The notes beneath the pieces are model-generated. The model searched no databases, was not told the DNA's origin, and was given only the letters and a program-made list of their open reading frames with translations. From Acidobacteriaceae bacterium (GTDB lineage: Bacteria > Acidobacteriota > Terriglobia > Terriglobales > Acidobacteriaceae), in assembly GCA_003151335.1 (NCBI GenBank), contig PLXE01000079.1, forward strand, positions 1-47,664: a stretch of DNA of 47,664 nucleotides, written 5' to 3'. This document shows positions 16,866 to 25,648 of this stretch, piece after piece. Positions within the stretch are counted from its first letter, which is position 1, and every line of letters starts with the position of its first letter. A program made the translations under genes and the position numbers.

Positions 16866-18311
16866 ATACCGCTGCGCCAATCCCGCTATCTCGATCGGGT
16901 GTGGTTCATAAGCCACCGGCCTTTGTAATTTGGCGTCGGTGCCCGGAAACATCTTGGTCGGATTGCACAGGTCATAGGGATCGAAGGCCGAACGCAGGCG
17001 CTGCATCGCATCCAGGTCGGCTGCGGAAAACATCACCGGCATGAACTGCTTCTTTTCCTCCCCAATCCCATGTTCCCCGGTAATGGAGCCGCCGGCTTCC
17101 ACGCACAGCCGCAAAATATCTTCGGCCAGCTCCATCGCTCGTTCCTCCTGGCCGGCAATGCGGCGGTCATACAGCACCAGGGGGTGAAGGTTGCCATCTC
17201 CGGCATGGAAGACGTTGGCCACGCGCAGCCCCTTCTCGGCGCTGCGCCGGTCAATCTCTCCCAGCACCCGGGGCAACGCGGTACGCGGAATAACGCCGTC
17301 CTGCACCAGATAATTCGGCGAGATCCGCCCCACCGCCGCAAAGGCCGCTTTGCGTCCTTTCCAAACCGCCATACGTTCCGCTTCGGATTTCGCCAGGCGC
17401 AGCTCCCAAGCCCCGCACGATTGGCAGATCGGACCCACCTTCTCCATCAGCAGCTCGACCTCGCGGGTGGACCCGTCCAATTCCACCAGCAGCAGCGACT
17501 GGCAGTTGGGATAATTGGGATGAACGGCCGCTTCGGCGGCCTCCAGGGCCAGCCGGTCCATAATCTCCAGGGCCGCGGGAAACATGCCCGCAGCAATGAT
17601 GGCGCTAACGGCAGCACCCGCCTCGCTGCTCGAATTGAAGGCGGCCATCAACGTCTGCGTGGTTTCAGGTTTCTTGATGACTCGCAGCGTGATCTTGGTA
17701 ACGATCCCGAACGTGCCTTCCGAACCGACGAACGGGCCCACCAGGTCGTAGCCCGGCTGGTCCAAACTCGCGCCGCCCAGGCGAAGCAGTGAACCGTCGG
17801 AGACCACAACTTCGAGTCCCAGGATGTAGGTTGTAGTTACTCCGTACTTGAAGCAGTGCGCGCCGCCGGAGTTCTCGGCCACATTGCCGGCTACGGTGCA
17901 GACCACCTGGGAGGACGGGTCGGGGGCATAAAAGTAGCCGTGAGGGGAAACCGCCGCGGTGATGGCGGAATTGGTCACGCCCGGCTCGACCACCACGCGC
18001 GCGTTGGGCACATCCACCTCGAGGATGCGATTCATCCTGGAGACGCCGATCACAATGCCGCCCTTTACCGGCAGCGCTCCCCCGCTGAGCCCGGTGCCCG
18101 AGCCCCGCGCCACAAATGGGATTCGCTCTCGGTGGCACAGCTTCACGATGGCCTGCACTTCTTGCGCTGTGGCCGGCAGCAGGACCAGCTCGGGGACCAC
18201 CCGGAACAAGGTCAAGCCGTCGCATTCATAAGTCCGGAGCTGCTCGGGGCCACTTACCAGGCCGGCATCTCCAACGATCGAACGAAATTCACTTACCAGC
18301 CGAGCGTTCAT
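16863..18311 (-). CDS. glcD: Glycolate oxidase FAD-linked subunit GlcD
   Basis: The catalytic FAD subunit of glycolate oxidase, 482 aa, in the FAD-linked oxidase/VAO family. Visible are PFVARGSGTGLSGGALP (FAD PP-loop), TVAGNVAENSGGAHCFKYG, GSEGTFGIVTKITLRV, and in the C-terminal cap HAGDGNLHPLVLYD and GEHGIGEEKK. The ATG at 18311 has GAGGTG 6 nt upstream. D-lactate dehydrogenase is a close relative, but the glcE and glcF partners favour glycolate. First gene of glcDEF. Confidence 0.92.
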   Translation of the reverse strand: MNARLVSEFRSIVGDAGLVSGPEQLRTYECDGLTLFRVVPELVLLPATAQEVQAIVKLCHRERIPFVARGSGTGLSGGALPVKGGIVIGVSRMNRILEVDVPNARVVVEPGVTNSAITAAVSPHGYFYAPDPSSQVVCTVAGNVAENSGGAHCFKYGVTTTYILGLEVVVSDGSLLRLGGASLDQPGYDLVGPFVGSEGTFGIVTKITLRVIKKPETTQTLMAAFNSSSEAGAAVSAIIAAGMFPAALEIMDRLALEAAEAAVHPNYPNCQSLLLVELDGSTREVELLMEKVGPICQSCGAWELRLAKSEAERMAVWKGRKAAFAAVGRISPNYLVQDGVIPRTALPRVLGEIDRRSAEKGLRVANVFHAGDGNLHPLVLYDRRIAGQEERAMELAEDILRLCVEAGGSITGEHGIGEEKKQFMPVMFSAADLDAMQRLRSAFDPYDLCNPTKMFPGTDAKLQRPVAYEPHPIEIAGLAQRY

Positions 18312-18585
18312 TCAACACCTCGAGGATGGCGCCACGCGGGCCTTAAGAAGGAAAGATCAACCCACCCAATGGGTCCTCCCGGAAAAAGGTGACCGTCACC
18401 CGGGAGAGGTGATCGTGCAATTCGTAGCATGAACAGAATTGAGAAGCGGTGATGTCTGCCACAGGTTAGCGTGACGGCTGTACAGGGTGAAAACTGCGTA
18501 GGCAGAGCGGGGATCGGCTTGAAGGCAAAGCGAACTCTCTGGTGTTCCTTTGCCTCAGCAGTTCTTGGAAGATGAGCGCGAACCC
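18312..18585. other. Intergenic region between glcD and the RND pump
   Basis: No gene seen. An inverted repeat AGGCAAAG / CTTTGCCT (18523-18530 and 18548-18555) with a second inner 4-bp match could terminate the minus-strand pump transcript, though no T-run follows. Confidence 0.45.
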
Positions 18586-21500
18586 TTAGTGATTCTGTCC
18601 TACCAACACAACCTCGTTGAGCCGCTCCTCGGCCTCGGCTTCAGCTTTTCGTCCACCGGGCCGCTTCTGGAACTTGGCCTGCAGCTTATCGAGGTACACG
18701 TAGTAAACCGGCGTGATGTAGAGCGTGACGATCTGCGAAAACAGCAGACCGCCCACCACCGCCAGGCCCAAACCTCGTCGCGATTCTGCGCCCGCGCCAA
18801 AGCCGATCGCAATGGGCAGGGTCCCCATCAGGGCCGCCATGGTGGTCATCATAATGGGACGGAAGCGCACGAGCGCGCCCTGATAAATGGCTTCCTCCGG
18901 GCTCTTGCCCTCGCTCCGCTCCGCCTCCAGGGCGAAGTCAATCATCATGATGGCATTCTTCTTGACGATACCGATCAGCATGATGATCCCCACGAACGAG
19001 TAGAGATTCAGTTCCTGGTGGAAGAGGTTGAGAGTGAGCAGCGCGCCGACGCCGGCTGAAGGTAACCCGGAGAGAATGGTCAGGGGATGAATGAAGCTCT
19101 CATACAGAATTCCCAGAATGATGTAGATCACCAGAATCGCTCCCAGCAGCAACAGGCCCATGCCGGTGAACGAGTTTTGGAAAGCTTGCGCGGTCCCCTG
19201 GAAGGTGCGCTGGATGCCTACAGGGAGCACTCGATTGGCCTCGCGCTCGACCAGTTTTGTGGCGTCGCCCAGCGCGGTCCCGGGCTTGAGGTTGAAGCTG
19301 ATGGTTGCCGCCGGCAACTGGCCCAGGTGATTCACCGTCAGGGGGCCGATGGAAGGCACCAGCTTGGCGACGGTGTCGAGCGAAATCATTTTCCCTGCGC
19401 TGGAGCGGACGTAGAGCAGCGAAAGCTTGTCGGGATTGTTCTGGAATTCGGGCAACAATTCGATGATGACGTAGTACTCATTGTTGGGCGTGTAGATGGT
19501 GCTGATCTGGCGGGTGCCGTAGGCGGAATAGAGGGCATCGGAAACCTGGGCCGGCGTCACGCCCAGTGCGTAGGCTTTATCGTGGTCGACTTCTACGCTG
19601 AGCTGCGGGTTCTGCACCTGCAGGTCGCTGGTAACGTCTTGCAATTGCGGAAGGGCGCGGAGCGCTCTCTCCAGTTTGGGCGCATCCTGGTAGAGTTCCG
19701 TGGTGTCGGGCGATTGCATGGTGTACTGGTATTGCGACTTGGTCAGCGTTCCGCCGATGCGGATGGTGGGCGGAATCTGCATGAACACGTTCAGGCCGGG
19801 AATCTGCGATACCTTGGGACGAAGCTCCTGAATGACCTGCATCGCGCTCATGTGGTTGACGCGGTCCTTCTTGTCTTTCAGCCGAAAGAACATGCGGCCC
19901 TGATTGGTGGGACTGCCGAGCGAAGACATGGTGTTCATAACGTTGGGATCGAAGCGCACAACATCGGCCACCCTTTGCTGTAATTGCATCATGTCCTGAA
20001 ATGCAATCCCCTGCTGCGCTTCGGTGAAGGCGAACACCAGGCCCTGATCTTCGTCGGGAATAAATCCCGTCTTCGAGATGGTGTACAGATAAAACGTCAG
20101 CCCGATCAGGCCGAACGACACCATCAGGGTCGCGAACTTGTGCCGCAGGACCCCCTTGAGGCTGCGGTTATAACCGCGCAACCAGGCATTGAAAATCCGC
20201 TCACCCAAATTGAACAGCCGTCCATGCTCCGACCGCTCCTGGTGACGGAGGAAGCGGCTGCACAGCATCGGAGTCAGGGTCAGCGATACGAATCCCGAAA
20301 CCAGGATCGCGGCCCCGATGGTGACCGCGAATTCATGCAGCAAACGTCCGATGATTCCGCCCATGAACAACAGCGGAATAAAGACCGCGGCCAGCGACAG
20401 CGTCATGGAGAGAATGGTGAAGCCAATCTCGCCGGCGCCATCCCGCGCGGCCTGCAGCGGCCGTTTCCCCGTCTCCATGTGGCGAACAATGTTCTCCAAC
20501 ATGACGATGGCGTCGTCCACCACAAATCCCACCGACAGCGTCAGTGCCATCAAGGAAAGGTTGTCCAGACTGTAGCCCAGCAGGTACATGATCGAAAACG
20601 TCCCAACGATGGACATGGGCAAAGCCAGCGACGGAATGATGGTGGCGGATATGTTTCGCAGGAAGACGAAGATCACCATGATGACCAGAGCGATGGTCAG
20701 CAGCAGGGTGAACTTTACGTCGTTGACCGAGGCGCGAATGGAGACCGAGCGGTCATACAGCGTGTCGACTTTGACCGCCGCAGGAATATGCTCTTCCAGT
20801 CTGGGCAGCAGCTTGTGGATGCTGTTTACGACGGCAACCGTGTTGGTCCCTGGCTGCTTTTGAATCGCCAAAACGATGGCCCGAGTCCCGTTAAACCAAC
20901 TCGCGGTCTTGTCGTTCTGCACGCTGTCAATCACCCGGCCGAGATCGCTCAGGCGGACCGGGGAACCGTTCCGATAGGCCACCACCATGGGCGCGAACTG
21001 CAGAGCATTCATGCGCTGCCCGTTGGACAGAATGGTGAACGTATGGTTCTGTCCATAGAGGGTGCCGGTGGGAAGGTTGGTATTTCCCGATTGCAGCGCG
21101 GCGCTGACTTCGTCGATGCCGATCTGGCGCGAAGCCAGGGCGCTGGGATCGATCTGCGCCCGCATGGCATATTTCTGCGCTCCATACACCATCACCTGCG
21201 CCACGCCGTTCACCATGGAAACGTTCTGGGCAATGGTGGTCTCGGCCGCCTCGTCGATGTCAGACAGCCGCATCGTGGGTGAACTCAGAGCCAGATACAG
21301 GATGGGCGAATCGGCAGGATTCACCTTCTGGAAAGTCGGCGGCGTCGGCATCTGGGGAGGCAATTGACCCCCCGCCGCGGTGATGGCTGCCTGGACATCC
21401 AAGGCGGCGCCATCGAGGCCCCGGCTAAGGTTGAACTGAATGGTGATGCTGGTTTGCCCGAGAGAATTCGCGGACGTCATCGAGTCAATGCCGGCGATCG

Positions 21501-21717
21501 TCGAGAATTGCTTTTCCAGCGGGGTGGCGACGGAAGAAGCCATCGTGTCCGGACTCGCGCCAGGAAGAGAAGCGCTCACCAAAATGGTGGGAAAGTCCAC
21601 GTTCGGTAGGTCGCTGACGGGCAACAGTTGATAAGCGAAGACCCCGAAGATCAAAATCGCGGCCATGACCAGCGTGGTCATAATGGGCCGCTTGATGAAG
21701 ATCTCGGAGATGCTCAC
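18586..21717 (-). CDS. RND multidrug efflux transporter (MdtB/AcrB type)
   Basis: The inner-membrane proton-driven pump of a tripartite efflux system, 1043 aa, full length. It opens MSISEIFIKRPIMTTLVMAA, with two large periplasmic loops and twelve expected helices. The proton-relay motif GFVVDDAIVMLENIVRH near residue 405 carries the two Asp residues. FIKRPIM and GFVDD-type TM4 features match the MdtB/MdtC and MexF-like branch. The start is a GTG overlapping the stop of the membrane-fusion gene (GTGA). No outer-membrane TolC-type gene is nearby, so the exit duct must be coded elsewhere. Substrate cannot be read from the sequence. Confidence 0.93.
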   Translation of the reverse strand: MSISEIFIKRPIMTTLVMAAILIFGVFAYQLLPVSDLPNVDFPTILVSASLPGASPDTMASSVATPLEKQFSTIAGIDSMTSANSLGQTSITIQFNLSRGLDGAALDVQAAITAAGGQLPPQMPTPPTFQKVNPADSPILYLALSSPTMRLSDIDEAAETTIAQNVSMVNGVAQVMVYGAQKYAMRAQIDPSALASRQIGIDEVSAALQSGNTNLPTGTLYGQNHTFTILSNGQRMNALQFAPMVVAYRNGSPVRLSDLGRVIDSVQNDKTASWFNGTRAIVLAIQKQPGTNTVAVVNSIHKLLPRLEEHIPAAVKVDTLYDRSVSIRASVNDVKFTLLLTIALVIMVIFVFLRNISATIIPSLALPMSIVGTFSIMYLLGYSLDNLSLMALTLSVGFVVDDAIVMLENIVRHMETGKRPLQAARDGAGEIGFTILSMTLSLAAVFIPLLFMGGIIGRLLHEFAVTIGAAILVSGFVSLTLTPMLCSRFLRHQERSEHGRLFNLGERIFNAWLRGYNRSLKGVLRHKFATLMVSFGLIGLTFYLYTISKTGFIPDEDQGLVFAFTEAQQGIAFQDMMQLQQRVADVVRFDPNVMNTMSSLGSPTNQGRMFFRLKDKKDRVNHMSAMQVIQELRPKVSQIPGLNVFMQIPPTIRIGGTLTKSQYQYTMQSPDTTELYQDAPKLERALRALPQLQDVTSDLQVQNPQLSVEVDHDKAYALGVTPAQVSDALYSAYGTRQISTIYTPNNEYYVIIELLPEFQNNPDKLSLLYVRSSAGKMISLDTVAKLVPSIGPLTVNHLGQLPAATISFNLKPGTALGDATKLVEREANRVLPVGIQRTFQGTAQAFQNSFTGMGLLLLGAILVIYIILGILYESFIHPLTILSGLPSAGVGALLTLNLFHQELNLYSFVGIIMLIGIVKKNAIMMIDFALEAERSEGKSPEEAIYQGALVRFRPIMMTTMAALMGTLPIAIGFGAGAESRRGLGLAVVGGLLFSQIVTLYITPVYYVYLDKLQAKFQKRPGGRKAEAEAEERLNEVVLVGQNH

Positions 21718-22901
21718 AGTCCGCCTCCGGCTGGATCCTTGGCGGCAGGCGAATCCGTCTGGGTTGCGGGCAAGCGGCTCTGCACAACCACTGTTGCATT
21801 AGGGGCCACACGCAACTGGCCGTCCACAATCACCTGTTCGCCGGCGTTCAATCCGTCCGAAATCACGGTCAGATTCTGATACACCCCTACCGTTTTTACG
21901 GGGCGCGATTCAGCCGTGCTGTCGGCTCTGACCACATACACGTATTCGCCTTGTTGTCCGGTTTGAATCGCCTTGGTCGGGACCACGACGGCATTCTTCT
22001 GCATCGAGAGCCGCAACGCCACATCCACGAATTGGCCTGGCCACAGTCGCCGGTCCTTGTTCTGAAACGTGGCCTTCAGCTTGAACATGCCGGTCGTTGT
22101 GTCCACTCCGTTGTCGATGAACGTCAACTGGCCCTCTACCGGACCGTCGGATTGTCCCTTGGGATAAGCCAGAACTTTGAGCTGTCCCGCGGAGTAGCGC
22201 TGTCGCACCCGGTCGAGATTGCCTTCGGGCACAAAAAAGGTGACGTAGATCGGAGTGACTTGGTTCAACTGCACCAGATAAGGGGTATCGTTCGCCTTCA
22301 CCAGATTCCCCAGATTGATCAGTAACGCTCCCGCGCGCGCGCTGATGGGAGCGACGATATCGGTGTACTGCAGTTGCACGCGGGCCGCATTGACGGCGGC
22401 CTTGTCTGCGTCCACCGCAGACGCATCGGCCTTGGCCTGGGAGGTCAGCAAGCCGCCCTGTTCATGGGAGACAATGCCTTCTTTTTCCAGACTGGAGTAG
22501 CGCTCTACCTGCATCCGGGAATTCTCCGCCGTCGCCTGATCGTGCTTCATCTGGCCAATGGCTTTCTCAAGGTCCGCCTGGAAAGGCCGTTTGTCCAGTT
22601 GAAACAGCGGCTGGCCCTGACGAACGTCCTCTCCTTCTTTGAAAAAGATTTTCTGGATTTGACCATTGACTTGCGACCTGATCTGCACCGTCTGGTAGGC
22701 TTCAACGTTGCCGATGGCGTTGATCTGAAGTGGAATGTCTCGCTGCTCGACACTGGCCACCACCACGGGCGCCGGTGGACGACGCCCGGCACCGCCTCCC
22801 GCCGCAACCTGTTGTTTGTTCGTACACCCGGATACCAGGAGGACAGCAGCCAGAGGGAACAATAAAATCGACAATCGCATTCGCTTGCCGGCGTGCCGCA
22901 T
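21714..22901 (-). CDS. RND membrane-fusion lipoprotein (HlyD/MdtA family)
   Basis: The periplasmic adaptor of the pump that follows. The signal ends with a lipobox, LLVSGC, so it is a lipoprotein. Then come GNVEAYQTVQIRSQVNGQI and KEGEDVRQGQPLFQLD (lipoyl half), a helical hairpin around MKHDQATAENSRMQVERYSS, the second lipoyl half IVAPISARAGALLINLGN and the beta-barrel (LWPGQFVDVALRL). The ATG at 22901 is chosen with a possible GAGAG upstream; ATGs at 22934 and 22880 are alternatives. It overlaps the pump gene by 4 nt, so both are one operon. Confidence 0.9.
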   Translation of the reverse strand: MRHAGKRMRLSILLFPLAAVLLVSGCTNKQQVAAGGGAGRRPPAPVVVASVEQRDIPLQINAIGNVEAYQTVQIRSQVNGQIQKIFFKEGEDVRQGQPLFQLDKRPFQADLEKAIGQMKHDQATAENSRMQVERYSSLEKEGIVSHEQGGLLTSQAKADASAVDADKAAVNAARVQLQYTDIVAPISARAGALLINLGNLVKANDTPYLVQLNQVTPIYVTFFVPEGNLDRVRQRYSAGQLKVLAYPKGQSDGPVEGQLTFIDNGVDTTTGMFKLKATFQNKDRRLWPGQFVDVALRLSMQKNAVVVPTKAIQTGQQGEYVYVVRADSTAESRPVKTVGVYQNLTVISDGLNAGEQVIVDGQLRVAPNATVVVQSRLPATQTDSPAAKDPAGGGL

Positions 22902-22968
22902 TACGCTAGACTCTCGGAGGTTTGAGACATACATGAATTCTATATTGACGGGCGGGACCGGGTTTCGT

Positions 22969-22986
22969 CAGTGACTGCTATCACTG
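22969..22986. promoter_or_regulatory. Possible operator palindrome between pump operon and lptFG
   Basis: CAGTGACTGCTATCACTG, a perfect 6-bp inverted repeat with a 6-bp spacer, in the divergent intergenic region. Position and size would fit a repressor dimer site for the pump operon. No regulator gene is adjacent. A further inverted repeat, AGCGCTT / AAGCGCT, spans 23036-23060 in the leader of the plus-strand gene. Confidence 0.35.
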
Positions 22987-23096
22987 CGAATCCCGTGGCT
23001 GAATTCTGACGATGCCACAGGTCCGCCCATAGTCCAGCGCTTCAGTGCTGGGTAAGCGCTGTTCGCTTCGCCGCCCTTCCGCTAAACTAGAGTTCC

Positions 23097-25478
23097 GTGC
23101 GCATCCTGACCCGCTACATTCTGAAGGAAGTGGGCTCGCACGCCTTGCTGGGCGTCGGGTTATTCACCTTCATTATCTTCATGCGGGACCTGGGGCGGCT
23201 GCTGGAACTGATTGTCCGCAACAGCGCTCCCGTGCCCAGTGTGGGGCAGATTTTTCTCTACACCTTGCCGACTACCTTCACTCTGACCTTGCCCATGGGT
23301 GTGCTGGTGGGCATTCTGGTGGGACTCAGCCGGCTGGCGGCCGACAGCGAAGTCACTGCCATGCGTGCCAGTGGCATGGGTGTGGGGATGTTTGTCCGCG
23401 CCATCGCGATTTTCGTCCTGGGCGCCTGGATACTGGGCATGGTCAACAACATCTACGTGGCGCCCAAGTCGGCGGTGGCGCTGAATCGTTTGCAGGACAA
23501 ACTGAAGTCGTCGCAAGCATCGTTTGAAATTCAACCGCACGTCTTCTACGAAGAGTTCAAGAACGTTGTCCTTTATGTGCAGGACGCGGTTCCCTTCCGT
23601 GGCCGGTCGTTGTGGCAGGGCATCTTCCTGGCCGATATCAGCGACCCGTCCTCTCCCAGAGTCACTCTGGCCAAGCGCGGCGCGCTGTTGAGCGACTCGC
23701 CTGACAAGTTACGCTTGCATCTCGAGGACGGCACTCAGCAGGAGAGCATACCGAAGGCCAGGGACCAGTACTCCATCACCACCTTTGACAGCACCGAGAT
23801 CCCGATCCAACTGCCCAGCAGCGCGCAGCATGCCCACGATTTGCTTCCGGTCGCCGAATTGGGACTGCAAGCCCTGTTGCGCAACGCCGCGCGCGAACGC
23901 CACGCCGCCGCGTCGCTGAAGAATATCGATCCCGGGGCCTGGAATTACGACCTGAGCAAAGCCCGCTACTACGAGATTGAATTCCATCGCAGGTTTGCGC
24001 TCCCGGCCGCCTGCCTGGTGCTGGCCATGGTCGGCATCCCGCTGGGACTCTCGGCCCGCAAGGGCGGCAAGAGCACCGGCTTCGTGCTCACCATTCTGCT
24101 GGTGTGCGTGTATTACCTCTTCTCGCTGACCGGCGTCTCCATGGCGCGGCAGGGGAAGATGCCTCCGTGGGAAGGCGTCTGGATGGCCAACATCTTCTTC
24201 TTCCTGTGCGGACTGTTCCTGTTATGGCGCGTGGATAGGATGCCGCTTGAGATCGGCACCTTGGGCGCGCACTGGAAAGGGACGTGGGAGAAGCTGCAAG
24301 AATTGTGGGTACGCCGGCGCCACCTTTCCACCAGCGCCCATGCATTGCAAGATTCCTTGCCTCACCGAAAACGCTTCCGCGCAAGGTTCCCGCTCATTCT
24401 GGACGACATGATCCTGCGCGACTTCGCTTTGTATCTGGGGATGGTGCTGGCAACGTTCCTGATTTTGGCGCTGGTATTCACCTTCTTCGAACTGTTGACC
24501 GACATCGTCCGCAACAAAGTGCCGGTAATCATGCTGGCGGAGTACCTGCTGAACCTGAGCCCATCTCTGCTTTACGTGATGGCGCCTATCGCGGTACTGC
24601 TGGCCGTGCTGATCACCTTCGGCCTGCTGGAGAAATCCAGCGAGCTGACGGCCATGAAGGCCACCGGCATCAGCATCTATCGCGCCGCGCTTCCGGTGAT
24701 TGTGGTGTGCGCCATTTTTGCCGCGGCCATGTTTGTTTTTGATCAGCTCTACATCCCGCGCACCAACCGGGAACAGGAAATCCTGCGCAACCAGATCAAG
24801 GGTAAACCGCCGCAAACCTACCTGCAGGCTGACCGCAAGTGGATTTTCGGGCAAAACAACGACATTTTCTACTACCAGGTTTTCGATCCCGACACCAACC
24901 AGCTCGGCGGGGTCTCTATCTTCGAGTTTGACCCGAACACCTTCCAGCTCACGCGCCGCATCTTCGCCGCCCACGCCCATTGGGACGAGGGGCTGAACAA
25001 GTGGATCTTCAAGCAGGGTTGGGTGCGCATTCTGTCGGGCACTTCCATCCAGGATTATCGGACCTTCGAGGTGGCAACCTTCGATGAACTGCACGAGGAC
25101 CCCAGCTACTTCAAGAAAGAAGTCAAGCAGTCCTCGGAAATGAATTATGAAGAGCTGCAGCGCTACATCGGAGACCTGGAGCAGAGTGGTTTTACCACCG
25201 TGCGGCTGAAGGTGCAGTTGCAGAAGAAACTCGCCTTTCCGCTGATCACTCTGGTAATGGCTGTGCTGGCGGTTCCCTTCGCAGCGTCCGGCCGCAAGGG
25301 CGGAGCCCTGGGCAGTGTGGTGATTGCGATCGCCATCGCTGTGGTGTATTGGGTCACCGCAGGATTGTTCGAGGCCATGGGCAATGCCAATCAACTGCCC
25401 GCCATGCTGGCCGCCTGGGCGCCCGATTTTATTTTTGCTCTTGCCGGAGGTTACTTTCTGTTGCGGGTGCCGACCTAG
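23097..25478 (+). CDS. LptF-LptG fusion, lipopolysaccharide export permease
   Basis: 793 aa containing two YjgP/YjgQ permease modules in one chain. The first (about 1-370) opens ILTRYILKEVGSHALLGVG with PTTFTLTLPMGVLVGILVGL; the second (about 415-793) opens LILDDMILRDFALYLGMVLA with SPSLLYVMAPIAVLLAVLIT. Each has about six helices and a periplasmic jellyroll between helices 3 and 4. In E. coli LptF and LptG are separate and form the LptB2FG transporter that extracts LPS. The fusion would fix a 1:1 dimer. The GTG at 23097 is the only start that keeps the first helix; its ribosome-binding site is weak. A linker of about 45 residues joins the halves. Confidence 0.88.
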   Translation: MRILTRYILKEVGSHALLGVGLFTFIIFMRDLGRLLELIVRNSAPVPSVGQIFLYTLPTTFTLTLPMGVLVGILVGLSRLAADSEVTAMRASGMGVGMFVRAIAIFVLGAWILGMVNNIYVAPKSAVALNRLQDKLKSSQASFEIQPHVFYEEFKNVVLYVQDAVPFRGRSLWQGIFLADISDPSSPRVTLAKRGALLSDSPDKLRLHLEDGTQQESIPKARDQYSITTFDSTEIPIQLPSSAQHAHDLLPVAELGLQALLRNAARERHAAASLKNIDPGAWNYDLSKARYYEIEFHRRFALPAACLVLAMVGIPLGLSARKGGKSTGFVLTILLVCVYYLFSLTGVSMARQGKMPPWEGVWMANIFFFLCGLFLLWRVDRMPLEIGTLGAHWKGTWEKLQELWVRRRHLSTSAHALQDSLPHRKRFRARFPLILDDMILRDFALYLGMVLATFLILALVFTFFELLTDIVRNKVPVIMLAEYLLNLSPSLLYVMAPIAVLLAVLITFGLLEKSSELTAMKATGISIYRAALPVIVVCAIFAAAMFVFDQLYIPRTNREQEILRNQIKGKPPQTYLQADRKWIFGQNNDIFYYQVFDPDTNQLGGVSIFEFDPNTFQLTRRIFAAHAHWDEGLNKWIFKQGWVRILSGTSIQDYRTFEVATFDELHEDPSYFKKEVKQSSEMNYEELQRYIGDLEQSGFTTVRLKVQLQKKLAFPLITLVMAVLAVPFAASGRKGGALGSVVIAIAIAVVYWVTAGLFEAMGNANQLPAMLAAWAPDFIFALAGGYFLLRVPT

Positions 25479-25499
25479 TCGTGACGACCCACCTTTGAA

Positions 25500-25603
25500 A
25501 TTGTCATTACGAGCGCAGCGAGGAATCTGCTTTTGTTGAGGCTGGAACGAAGGCTGAGGAACAGCATATCCCTCACGGCCAAGGCCGTTCGTCATGACAA
25601 CTC
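25500..25603. repeat. Family B palindromic repeat (long arms)
   Basis: Opens TTGTCATTACGAGCGCAGCG with GAGGAATCTGC following and closes with GCCGTTCGTCATGACAA, an inverted form of the opening motif. It fills most of the gap between lptFG and the ABC exporter. Confidence 0.75.
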
Positions 25604-25648
25604 GATAGGTCTAAACTTCAGCCACCAACATCTAACGTCTGTCCACAC

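Noticed and set aside
19984-21282. Long plus-strand open frame (432 codons) opposite the RND pump gene
   Set aside because: Rich in His, Gln, Arg and Asp with no domain or membrane pattern; it is the antisense shadow of a highly conserved, GC-rich pump gene.
24222-25595. 457-codon minus-strand frame opposite lptFG
   Set aside because: Composition typical of antisense frames (His/Gln/Gly-rich), while the plus-strand frame has clear LptF/LptG domains.
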